This document shows, piece by piece, positions 6,544 to 13,847 of a stretch of DNA of 17,809 bases (positions within the stretch are counted from its first letter, which is position 1; the number at the start of each line of letters is the position of its first letter). The notes beneath the pieces are model-generated. The model was not told the DNA's origin, ran no database searches, and saw only the letters and a program-made list of their open reading frames with translations. The stretch is from a bacterium (GTDB lineage: Bacteria; Vulcanimicrobiota; Xenobia; Xenobiales; Xenobiaceae). The stretch covers positions 22,728-40,536 of the forward strand of contig JALHDH010000048.1 of assembly GCA_022839105.1 (NCBI GenBank), given 5' to 3'. A program made the translations under genes and the position numbers.

Positions 6544-8127
6544 ATGGTCGGTTCCCTGCGCAAACAGCTCCTGATTCTGCCCCTCCTGATCGCCCTGGCC
6601 CTCCCGGTGCTGGCGGCCCCCCCCAAGGCCCCCGCGAATTCCGGGTTCCGGGTCATCGAGATGGTGATGACCCTGGTCCGCAACGAGTTCCTCGAGGAGA
6701 TCCCGCCAGCCCGACTGGTCAACGGAGCCCTGGACGGCCTGCGGCTCCTCCTGGAGGAGCGCAAGCTGGACGCGGACTTCCTTGAGCACGTCCCGGACTC
6801 GGCCGACCGCAAGGAGGCCCTGGCCGAACTGGAACGCCAGTTTGGAAAGGCTCAGGAACTCTACCCCGATCTGAACAAGGACGAGTTGCTGACCCGGGAG
6901 ACCATCCAGGGGATGCTCAAGTCCCTGGAGGATCCCTACACGGTCTACATGACCCCGGAAGAGTATGCCGCGCTCCAGGAATCGATGTCGGGTGGAAACT
7001 TCGGGGGATTGGGGATCTATATCGAGCTGGACCAGAAGAACTCCAAGCAGTTGACCATCGTCGAGCCCATGGAGGACACCCCGGCCTCTCGAGCCGGCCT
7101 GCGGGCCCGAGACCAGATCCTGCGCATCGACGGCAAGAGCACGCGGGACTTCACCATCGAGAAGTCCCGCGACATGCTCCGCGGCCCCGTTGGATCCAAG
7201 ATCATCCTGACCATCCGCCGTTCCGGTGTCGCCGCCCCCTTTGACGTGACCCTGACCCGGGAGCAGATCCACGTCAACAGCGTCGGCTCGGAACTGCTCG
7301 AGCGCGACGGCCACAAGGTCGGCCACCTGAAGCTGCGCATGTTCGGCGACAGCACGAACGTCGAACTCGAACAGGCCATGCGCGTGCTGGAATCCCAAGG
7401 TGCCGAGGCCTTCATCCTGGATGTCCGCAACAACGGCGGGGGCTATGTCAACACCGCCCTGGACGTCTGCTCGAAGTTCGTCCCCACCGGCAGCCGGATC
7501 GTCTCGGTGGCCGAACGCGGAATTCCCGAGAAGGTGCACAACTCGCGTCCCAACCTGCGCAACTCGACCCCCCTGGTGGTCCTGGTCAACGAGTTCTCGG
7601 CCAGCGCCTCGGAGATCACCGCAGGCGCCCTGAAAGACCTGGGCCGCGGCGTCCTGGTGGGCGTCAAGACCTTCGGCAAGGGGAGCGTCCAGAAGATCTA
7701 CCCCCTGCGCTTCCCGGAAGGGAAGGTCTCGGCCTTGAAGCTGACCACCGCGCACTATCTGACCCCCTCGGGACGGGACATCCACAAGCTGGGCATCGAG
7801 CCCGACATCACCGTCGAGATGCCCGGCGAGAAGATCGGAACCTCTGAGGACACCCAGGTCCAGAAGGCCCTCGAGGTCCTGCTCGAGCAGATCAGCCAGG
7901 CTCCCGCCGCCCGGAAGTCCTCGATCCGCGATGCCGTGCGCGTGGCCAGCACCCAGGAGCAACGGGCCTATATCCAGCAGGCCCTGCAGAGCGGCGCGAA
8001 CTACGAGGTGCTGGATCGCCGCATCCTGAACCGCGACGAGGTCCTGCTCGAGCAGATCCGGGTGAAGGGCCCGGATGGTCGCGAGCGCACCTTCCTCTTC
8101 GACCTCTCGCCCTACCTGGGCCTGTAG
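6544..8127 (+). CDS. ctpA: Exported carboxy-terminal processing protease (S41, PDZ), first copy
   Basis: A 527-residue S41 protease. Residues 1-25 form a signal peptide ending PVLAA. A helical N-terminal region (30-145) is followed by a PDZ domain (about 150-235, starting SGGNFGGLGIYIEL) and the S41 core. The catalytic Ser354 is in FSASASEI and Lys379 in TFGKGSVQ, with Gln383 four residues on; the Ser-Lys-Gln spacing of 25 and 4 matches known CTPs. A C-terminal extension of about 90 residues follows the core. These enzymes cleave periplasmic or extracytoplasmic proteins from the C-terminus, and in several bacteria they control cell-wall hydrolases. ATG 6544 is used with GAGG at 6529-6532; an in-frame GTG at 6532 overlaps that site. 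It lies 47 bases after the LytM hydrolase gene. Confidence 0.92.
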   Translation: MVGSLRKQLLILPLLIALALPVLAAPPKAPANSGFRVIEMVMTLVRNEFLEEIPPARLVNGALDGLRLLLEERKLDADFLEHVPDSADRKEALAELERQFGKAQELYPDLNKDELLTRETIQGMLKSLEDPYTVYMTPEEYAALQESMSGGNFGGLGIYIELDQKNSKQLTIVEPMEDTPASRAGLRARDQILRIDGKSTRDFTIEKSRDMLRGPVGSKIILTIRRSGVAAPFDVTLTREQIHVNSVGSELLERDGHKVGHLKLRMFGDSTNVELEQAMRVLESQGAEAFILDVRNNGGGYVNTALDVCSKFVPTGSRIVSVAERGIPEKVHNSRPNLRNSTPLVVLVNEFSASASEITAGALKDLGRGVLVGVKTFGKGSVQKIYPLRFPEGKVSALKLTTAHYLTPSGRDIHKLGIEPDITVEMPGEKIGTSEDTQVQKALEVLLEQISQAPAARKSSIRDAVRVASTQEQRAYIQQALQSGANYEVLDRRILNRDEVLLEQIRVKGPDGRERTFLFDLSPYLGL

Positions 8128-8171
8128 GAACCTGTGTGAGTCTCCGGTCTGGAGACTCACACAGGCTCCTA
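8125..8171. terminator. Long near-perfect hairpin at the end of the first ctpA
   Basis: The core arms, 8131-8145 (CCTGTGTGAGTCTCC) and 8151-8165, are perfectly complementary over 15 bases around a 5-base loop (GGTCT). After one A-C mismatch, TAGGA (8125-8129) pairs with TCCTA (8167-8171), giving 20 pairs in total. The stem begins at the TAG stop codon itself. No T-run follows, so it may be a U-less terminator, a 3' stabiliser, an RNase III site, or a small mobile palindrome. It lies between two co-oriented ctpA paralogues. Confidence 0.6.
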
Positions 8172-8182
8172 GCCCCCCATGC

Positions 8183-8210
8183 GGGCAGGGGATCTCCGGG
8201 TCCCCTGCCC
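8183..8210. terminator. Second GC-rich hairpin before the ctpA paralogue
   Basis: GGGCAGGGGA at 8183-8192 and TCCCCTGCCC at 8201-8210 are perfect 10-base inverted arms around an 8-base loop (TCTCCGGG). It lies 12 bases after the first hairpin and 16 bases before the ribosome site at 8227-8231. With no T-run it could act as an attenuator or processing site that sets the ratio of the two proteases. Confidence 0.5.
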
Positions 8211-8238
8211 CTCCGACCTTCCAGACGGGAGCCCTCAG

Positions 8239-9636
8239 ATGGCCGGCCGATCGGCAAACTTCAAGACCCAGGCAGCCCTCATGCTTCTGGCCGTCCTCCT
8301 GGGAGCGGCCCTGGGGCTGCTCGCCTTCCAGCCCCTGAAGGCCTGGCTGGACTCCCGGCAATCCCAGCCCGAGCCCTCCCCGATCGGACTGGAGACGATC
8401 AACGAGGTTCTCGACCTGCTGCAGGAGGACTATATCCGCTCGCTGGACACCCGCGAGCTGTTGCAGGGCGCCGTGACGGGCATGCGCGTGTTCCTCGAGA
8501 AGAAGGGGATCGAAGGGGTGGAATTGCCGGATCTCCCTGAGGATGGCGATCGCGCGCAACTTCAGGAGGAATTCACCCGCCGCTTCCTGGCAGCCCAGGT
8601 CGCCCCCGGAGTCGAGATCCCCGAACTGAGCTATGCCGCCCTGGCCGGACTGGTCGCGGCGGTGAAGGACCCCTACACCGCAGTCCTGGATCCCCAGCAG
8701 TTCCGCCGCCTGAGCGAACAGATGAGCGGAGGGAACTTCGGTGGGGTGGGGATCTACCTCGAGAACGATCTGCGCCGGGACGGGCGCCTGACGGTGATCG
8801 AGCCGATCGAGAACAGTCCCGCTGCCGCCGCCGGAATCCAGACCGGAGACTGGATCACCCGGATCGACGACGAGGACACTGCGGGGATGGACATCGAGTC
8901 CGCCGCCTCGAGGATCCGCGGCGAGGTCGGGACCCGGGTGGTCCTGACCCTGAAGAGGGGCGACCGCGACCCCTTCCGGGTGACCCTGCAACGCCAGCAG
9001 ATCCACGTCTCCAGCACCACTTCCAAGATGCTCCGCGATCGGATCGGCTACCTGCGGATCCGCTTCTTCGGCGAGGACACCGGCCGGGAATTCGAGGCCG
9101 ACCTGGACAAACTGGTCGCCCAGGGAGCCCGGGCCCTGGTCCTGGATGTCCGCAACAACGGCGGAGGCTATATCAGCGCGGCCCTGGACGTGGTCTCCCA
9201 CTTCGTGGACAAGGGCAGCGTGGTGGTCAGCGTGGTGAATCCCCGCGTCGAGCGCAATGAATCCCACCGGGCCGAATCCCGGAAGAAGTTCCGCATGCCG
9301 GTGGTCCTCCTGATGAACCGGTTCTCGGCCAGCGCCTCGGAGATCACCGCAGGAGCCCTCAAGGACCTGGGAGTGGCAGTCCTGGTGGGCGAGACGACCT
9401 TCGGGAAGGCCAGCGTCCAGTCGCTGCACCAGCTCTCGGACGGAGGGGCCCTGCGCCATACCATCGCCCACTACCTGACCCCCAACGGGCGGGACATCCA
9501 CCGCCAGGGCATCACGCCGGACGTGGTGGTGGAGGCCGAACCCTCCAACAAGCTGGGGGGGACCGAGGACGAACAGTTGCGGGCCGCCGTGCGCCAGCTC
9601 CACAAGCTGCTGACCCGGGCCCAGGCCCGCCCATAG
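8239..9636 (+). CDS. Membrane-anchored carboxy-terminal processing protease (S41, PDZ), second copy
   Basis: A 465-residue paralogue of the preceding protease. Residues 11-30 (AALMLLAVLLGAALGLLAF) form a membrane segment without a clear cleavage site, so it may be anchored while the first copy is released. The PDZ domain (about 165-245) opens with MSGGNFGGVGIYLEN. Catalytic Ser365 (FSASASEI), Lys390 (TFGKASVQ) and Gln394 are intact. It lacks the C-terminal extension of the first copy, ending soon after QGITPDVVVEAE. GGGAG at 8227-8231 is 7 bases from the ATG at 8239; an ATG at 8179 lies inside the upstream hairpin arm and is unlikely. A tandem duplication is the simplest origin, and different substrates or locations are inferred. 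Confidence 0.92.
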   Translation: MAGRSANFKTQAALMLLAVLLGAALGLLAFQPLKAWLDSRQSQPEPSPIGLETINEVLDLLQEDYIRSLDTRELLQGAVTGMRVFLEKKGIEGVELPDLPEDGDRAQLQEEFTRRFLAAQVAPGVEIPELSYAALAGLVAAVKDPYTAVLDPQQFRRLSEQMSGGNFGGVGIYLENDLRRDGRLTVIEPIENSPAAAAGIQTGDWITRIDDEDTAGMDIESAASRIRGEVGTRVVLTLKRGDRDPFRVTLQRQQIHVSSTTSKMLRDRIGYLRIRFFGEDTGREFEADLDKLVAQGARALVLDVRNNGGGYISAALDVVSHFVDKGSVVVSVVNPRVERNESHRAESRKKFRMPVVLLMNRFSASASEITAGALKDLGVAVLVGETTFGKASVQSLHQLSDGGALRHTIAHYLTPNGRDIHRQGITPDVVVEAEPSNKLGGTEDEQLRAAVRQLHKLLTRAQARP

Positions 9637-9650
9637 CCTTCCACCTGCCC

Positions 9651-11591
9651 ATGCCCACAGAGGATCCCCTCCCGCCCCGGACCCTCGGGGACCCCACGGC
9701 CGACCAGATTCCCGCCGAGGCTCCCGCCGAGATCCATCCCGATCTGGCCGAGAAGATCCGCGCGATCCCGGACCTTCCCGGAGTCTACCTCATGCGGGAC
9801 GGTCGCCGGCGGGTCCTGTACGTGGGCAAGTCGGCCTCGCTGCGCTCCCGCGTCCGCTCCTACTTCCAGTCGGGAGGGGACCTCTCGGCCCGGATCCGCT
9901 GGATGGTCAGCCGGGTGGCCGACGTCGAGACCATCGTGGTCGACTCGGAGATGGAGGCGCTGCTTCTCGAGAACAACCTGATCAAGCGCCACCGCCCCTA
10001 CTTCAACGTCAAGTACCGCGACGACAAGCGCTACCCCATGCTGGAGGTGACCACCGGGGAGGAATACCCCCGGCTTCGCCTGGTCCGCCGCCCTCACAGC
10101 CCCAGACACCGCTACTTCGGCCCCTTCCCCGATGCCGGAGCCCTCCGGCGCACCCGGAAGATCCTCCAGCGGATCTTCCGGATCCGCACATGCAACCTGG
10201 ATATGTCCCGGAAGATCCCCCGGCCCTGCCTGGACTACTACATCCACCAGTGCACCGCCCCCTGTGCCCGCCTGATCCCACCCGAAGAGTACCGGCGCGC
10301 CGTGGACGGGGCCTTGGAGTTCCTGGAGGGGCAGACCACAAGGCTTCTGGAACGCCTGCGCCTGGAGATGGAGGAAGAGGCCCGGAACCTGAACTTCGAA
10401 CGCTGCGCCCGGGTCCGTGACATGCTGGCCGACCTGCAACGCCTCCTGGAACACCAGAAGGTCGTCCTGGAGAGTCCGGAGGACGAGGACTACGTGGCCC
10501 TGACCTCGGGGCGGGGGCTGGCCTGCGCCGTGGTCCTGCAGGTGCGCGAAGGCAAGCTCCTGGGGCAGCGCGACTTCCTTCTGGACTCCCAGTTGCAGGC
10601 CGGGGTCCCCCACGAGGTGGCCGCCTTCCTCCAACAGCACTACGCCGAAGGCTCGCCTCCCCCGCGCCGGATCCTGGTGACCCGGATGCCCGAAGAAGCC
10701 GAGTTGCTGAGTCGCTGGCTGGGCCAGCGACGGGGCGGCCGGGTGGAGATCCGCCAGCCCCAGCGTGGCGAGAAGAGGCGCCTGCTGGCCATGGCGCTGA
10801 AGAACGCCCGCCAGAGACTGCACCAGGAACTGGCGGTTCCCTCCCGGGTGGACCTGCGCGCCGAGGGCCTTGAAGAGCTGCGCCGGGCCCTGGGCCTTTC
10901 CCACAGTCCCTGGCGATTGGAGTGCGTCGACATCTCCAACTTCCACGGCAAGCAGGCCGTGGGTTCCCTGGTGGTCTTCGAGCATGGGCTGCCCCGGCGC
11001 TCGCATTACCGGCGCTTCCGGATCCGGGGGGCGCAGACCCCGGATGATTTCCGGATGATGGGCGAGGTCCTGCGCCGACGCTTCGCCGCGGCCCTCGAGC
11101 CGGACTCCTCCGAGACCGAAAGGCGCTTCCCCGCCCTGCCCGACCTGCTGGTGGTCGATGGCGGGAAGGGCCAGTTGGCCGTGGCCGTCGGGGTCCTCGA
11201 AGAGCTGGGCCTGGCCGGTCGGGTCCCGGTGGTGGGGCTGGCCAAGCAGCACGAGGAGATCTTCCTTCCCGGGCTTCCCGATCCGGTGGTGTTGCCCGAG
11301 GACTCCAAGGCCCGACTCCTGATCACCCACCTTCGCGACGAGGCCCACCGCTTCGCGATCACCTACCACCGGGAGTTGAGGGGCAAGACCGTGCGCCGCT
11401 CGGCCCTGGATGAGGTTCCCGGCATCGGTCCGGCCCGCAAGAAGGCCCTCCTGCGCCACTTCGGATCGGTGGACCGGCTCATGGGCGCGCCGAGCGAGGA
11501 ACTGGCCCGCGTCGAGGGGATCGGCCGGGCCCTGGCCGAGAGCCTGCACCGCCACCTGCACGGATCCCCCCAGGACTTCGGAGAGCCTTGA
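9651..11591 (+). CDS. uvrC: UvrABC excinuclease subunit C
   Basis: A 646-residue DNA repair nuclease that makes the incisions on both sides of a lesion after UvrA/UvrB recognition. The GIY-YIG domain is at about 41-120: LPGVYLM, LYVGKSASLRSRVRSYF with catalytic Arg67, and EALLLENNLIK. Cys181, 193, 201 and 205 have the 12/8/4 spacing of the [4Fe-4S] cysteines described in E. coli UvrC. A UVR domain (about 225-275, LNFERCARVRDML) binds UvrB. The RNase H-like domain (ECVDISNFHG, LVVDGGKGQL) makes the 5' cut. Tandem helix-hairpin-helix motifs (VPGIGPARKKALL, VEGIGRAL) end the protein. About 30 proline/alanine-rich residues precede the domain, and no Shine-Dalgarno is visible. It is 14 bases from ctpA copy 2, with a 4-base overlap with dus. 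Confidence 0.96.
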   Translation: MPTEDPLPPRTLGDPTADQIPAEAPAEIHPDLAEKIRAIPDLPGVYLMRDGRRRVLYVGKSASLRSRVRSYFQSGGDLSARIRWMVSRVADVETIVVDSEMEALLLENNLIKRHRPYFNVKYRDDKRYPMLEVTTGEEYPRLRLVRRPHSPRHRYFGPFPDAGALRRTRKILQRIFRIRTCNLDMSRKIPRPCLDYYIHQCTAPCARLIPPEEYRRAVDGALEFLEGQTTRLLERLRLEMEEEARNLNFERCARVRDMLADLQRLLEHQKVVLESPEDEDYVALTSGRGLACAVVLQVREGKLLGQRDFLLDSQLQAGVPHEVAAFLQQHYAEGSPPPRRILVTRMPEEAELLSRWLGQRRGGRVEIRQPQRGEKRRLLAMALKNARQRLHQELAVPSRVDLRAEGLEELRRALGLSHSPWRLECVDISNFHGKQAVGSLVVFEHGLPRRSHYRRFRIRGAQTPDDFRMMGEVLRRRFAAALEPDSSETERRFPALPDLLVVDGGKGQLAVAVGVLEELGLAGRVPVVGLAKQHEEIFLPGLPDPVVLPEDSKARLLITHLRDEAHRFAITYHRELRGKTVRRSALDEVPGIGPARKKALLRHFGSVDRLMGAPSEELARVEGIGRALAESLHRHLHGSPQDFGEP

Positions 11592-12622
11592 AGACCGGGA
11601 TGCCTCCCCTGCTTCACCCCCTGCGGCTGGGCGGAGTCCCGGTGGATCCTCCCCTGCTGCTGGCTCCCATGGCCGGACAGACCAACCATGCCTTCCGCCG
11701 GATCTGCCGCGAGCAGGGGGGTCTGGGACTGGCCTCCAGCGAGCTTCTCAGCGCTCGGGCCCTGCAGTTCCTCAGCAGCCGCTCTCGGACCCTGGACCTC
11801 TTCGACTGGACGCCCGAGGAGGGTCCGGTGGCGGTGCAGATCTTCGGAGCCGACCCCCAAGAGATGGCCGAAGCGGCCCGAAGGGTGGTGGAGGCCGGCG
11901 CAGCCCTGGTCGATCTGAACATGGGCTGCTGGGTCCCCAAGGTCGCCCGTCAGGGCGGAGGAGCCGGGCTGATGCGGGACCCCACAAGGGCGGCCAGGGT
12001 CCTCCAGGCCGTGGTCGAGGCCGTCGAGGTCCCGGTCACGGTGAAGGTCCGAGCCGGCTGGGACGCCCGCACGGGAAGCGCCGTCGAGATCGCCCGCCTG
12101 GCGGCCGATTGCGGAGTGGCGGCGGTGACGGTCCACGCCCGGCACGCGGTGCAGGGCTTCTCGGGACGAGCGGACTGGCAGGCCATCACCGAGGTGGTCC
12201 GGGCGATTCCCGCAGTCCCCGTGATCGGCAATGGCGATGTGACATGCCCGGCCGAGGCGCGTGGGATGCTGCTCCAGACGGGTTGCGCAGGCCTGATGAT
12301 CGGAAGGGCTGCCCTGGGAGCCCCGTGGATCTTCCGCCAGATCGAGCACGAACTGCGCACCGGCGAGCCCCTCCCGGGACCAGGGCTCGCAGGGCGCGCG
12401 GCGGTGGCCCTTCAACAAGCCCGATGCCTGCTGGCCACCACCAGGATGCCTGCCAGACGGGCCATCCGGGAGCTCCGAGGCCAGCTCCTCCACTATTCCC
12501 TGGATCTGCCCGGCCAGACCCGGGTGCGCGAAGCCCTGGTCCGGGTGGAGACCCCGGAGGAGCTCGACGCGCTCCTGGCCCCTTTGACCACGTCCCGTCC
12601 GGATCCGAACCGCCCGGATTGA
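11588..12622 (+). CDS. dus: tRNA-dihydrouridine synthase (DusB-like)
   Basis: A 344-residue FMN enzyme that reduces uridines in tRNA with NADPH. The TIM-barrel opening APMAGQTNHAFRRICREQG and SSELLSARAL are typical. Catalytic Cys114 is in DLNMGCWVPKV, where DusB usually has NMGCPAKKV; the Pro-Ala to Trp-Val change is slightly unusual. VTVKVRAGWD, TVHARHAVQGFSG and PVIGNGDV supply FMN and tRNA contacts. The TTG at 11588 overlaps the uvrC stop (TTGA) and has GGAG at 11580-11583; an ATG at 11600 is the alternative, starting MPPLLHP, and would shorten the protein by four residues. Which of the Dus subfamilies it belongs to is not certain. The DusB assignment rests on the NMGC context and overall length. 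Confidence 0.9.
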   Translation: MKTGMPPLLHPLRLGGVPVDPPLLLAPMAGQTNHAFRRICREQGGLGLASSELLSARALQFLSSRSRTLDLFDWTPEEGPVAVQIFGADPQEMAEAARRVVEAGAALVDLNMGCWVPKVARQGGGAGLMRDPTRAARVLQAVVEAVEVPVTVKVRAGWDARTGSAVEIARLAADCGVAAVTVHARHAVQGFSGRADWQAITEVVRAIPAVPVIGNGDVTCPAEARGMLLQTGCAGLMIGRAALGAPWIFRQIEHELRTGEPLPGPGLAGRAAVALQQARCLLATTRMPARRAIRELRGQLLHYSLDLPGQTRVREALVRVETPEELDALLAPLTTSRPDPNRPD

Positions 12623-12674
12623 AGACCGCCAGACCCATTCCAGGGGACCTCCCCCGGACGCAGAAGGAAGCCTC

Positions 12675-13379
12675 ATGCTGGACCCGGGCCGCTACCAGAA
12701 GATCGTCTTCCTGACCGGGGCCGGAGTCTCGGTCGCTTCGGGGATTCCCCCCTTTCGGGGGCCGGGGGGCTTCTGGAATGACCAGGACATCGAGAGGTGC
12801 GCCACGGCCGAGGCCCTGGAACGGGATCCCGAGCGCGTCTGGCGAGCCTTCGCCCCCCTGCGGGAGGCGGCCCGAAAGGCCCGACCCAACCCGGCGCATC
12901 GGACCATGGCCAGGCTCGAGGCCCGGCACCCCGGGGTCCACCTGCTGACCCAGAACGTGGACGGCCTGCACCTGGCGGCCGGAAGCCGCCGGGTGGTGGA
13001 ACTGCACGGGAACATCCATCGCACCCGGTGCACCCGCTGCGACGCCGCCCCCTTCCAGGAGGAGTCGCTCGAGTTCCGGACCTGCAGGGCGTGCGGGGCA
13101 GCCCTGCGCTTCGACATCGTGCTCTTCCACGAGATGCTGGATCCCGAGGCCCTCCGGCGAACCGCCGAGGCCCTCAGGGGCGTGGATCTCTTCGTGGCCG
13201 TCGGCACCTCGGGAACGGTGTACCCCGCAGCGGGGTTCGCAGCCAGCGCCCAGGCCGGCGGCGCCTGGTCGGTGCTGGTCAACCTCGAGCCGGCCCCGGG
13301 GGGCCTGTACGATCAGCAGGTGGTGGGCCGGGCCGAGGAGGTCCTGCCCGGTCTCTTCAAGCCCTCCGATCCGGCCTGA
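12675..13379 (+). CDS. NAD-dependent protein deacylase of the Sir2 family (CobB-like)
   Basis: A 234-residue sirtuin that removes acyl groups from lysine using NAD. The NAD-binding GAGVSVASGIPPFRG, TQNVDGLH and catalytic His111 (ELHGNIH) are all present. The zinc is held by Cys119, Cys122 (CTRC), Cys137 and Cys140 (CRAC). VAVGTSGTVYPA and VNLEP complete the Rossmann fold. The Tyr-x-x-Arg pair that marks desuccinylase-type sirtuins (SIRT5, E. coli CobB) seems missing: the aligned region reads VWRAFAPLRE. A preference for acetyl or other neutral acyl groups is therefore possible. AAGGAAG at 12664-12670 is 4 bases before the ATG. It lies 52 bases after dus and is convergent with the membrane protein gene. 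Confidence 0.92.
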   Translation: MLDPGRYQKIVFLTGAGVSVASGIPPFRGPGGFWNDQDIERCATAEALERDPERVWRAFAPLREAARKARPNPAHRTMARLEARHPGVHLLTQNVDGLHLAAGSRRVVELHGNIHRTRCTRCDAAPFQEESLEFRTCRACGAALRFDIVLFHEMLDPEALRRTAEALRGVDLFVAVGTSGTVYPAAGFAASAQAGGAWSVLVNLEPAPGGLYDQQVVGRAEEVLPGLFKPSDPA

Positions 13380-13390
13380 AACCTCGGCTT

Positions 13391-13415
13391 GGGGTGGCGG
13401 CCGCCCCCCGGCGGC
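13391..13415. terminator. GC hairpin between convergent genes
   Basis: GCCGCC (13400-13405), loop CCCC, and GGCGGC (13410-13415) form a perfect 6-base stem. Alternatively GGCGG (13396-13400) can pair with CCGCC (13401-13405), extended by GGGG/CCCC. It sits exactly between the sir2 stop and the stop codon of the minus-strand membrane protein. No T-run is present. A shared terminator role is inferred from position. Confidence 0.35.
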
Positions 13416-13847
13416 TCAGCGGCTCCAGGAACGATAGAGCCGATCCACCCCGACACCCATCACGTTGCAGATCACCGCGAAGTCCCAGACCCTCCCCAGG
13501 ACCGGGGGAAGCCCGGAGAGCAGGCGGAAGCCGATCATGGTCGAGACGATGCCGAACGCGATGAAGGTGTCCAGGGCCAGGAGACGGTCCTCCCAACGAG
13601 GCCCCAGGTGCCGTCCGAGGTTGGAGAGCAGACACCACGAGAAGTTGGAGGGGAAGGCCACGGCCAGCCCGTTGAGCACGATGTCCAAGGCGCCCCAGAC
13701 CATCACGATCCCGCCCGGGATCGGGTGGTGGCCGCTCAGAAGCCAGCCCGTCCCGAACTTGAAGATCCCGAAGGGGATCCCGGTCAGGATCGCGTCATAG
13801 GCCCTGCGGATCCGAAGAAGTCTGCGTCGCTCGGAGTTGGAAGTCAT
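13416..13847 (-). CDS. Small multi-span membrane protein of unknown function
   Basis: A 143-residue protein that I do not recognise. After a basic start (MTSNSERRRLLRIRRAYD) there are about four hydrophobic stretches: IPFGIFKFGTGWLL, GGIVMVWGALDIVLNGLAVAF, LLALDTFIAFGIVSTMIGF and FAVICNVMGVGVDRL. It is therefore probably an integral inner-membrane protein with both ends in or near the cytoplasm. No catalytic motif is visible. The ATG at 13847 is chosen because it begins right before the basic, membrane-protein-like sequence; the open frame upstream is low in complexity and unlikely to be translated, and no strong ribosome site is seen. It is convergent with sir2 and shares a 409-base upstream gap with the divergent hydrogenase operon. 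Confidence 0.68.
   Translation of the reverse strand: MTSNSERRRLLRIRRAYDAILTGIPFGIFKFGTGWLLSGHHPIPGGIVMVWGALDIVLNGLAVAFPSNFSWCLLSNLGRHLGPRWEDRLLALDTFIAFGIVSTMIGFRLLSGLPPVLGRVWDFAVICNVMGVGVDRLYRSWSR

Noticed and set aside
6421..9603. Very long open frame (about 1060 codons) on the minus strand across the two ctpA genes
   Set aside because: It mirrors two clear S41 proteases on the plus strand. It is Gly/Gln/Asp/His-rich with no domain, as expected for antisense frames in GC-rich DNA.
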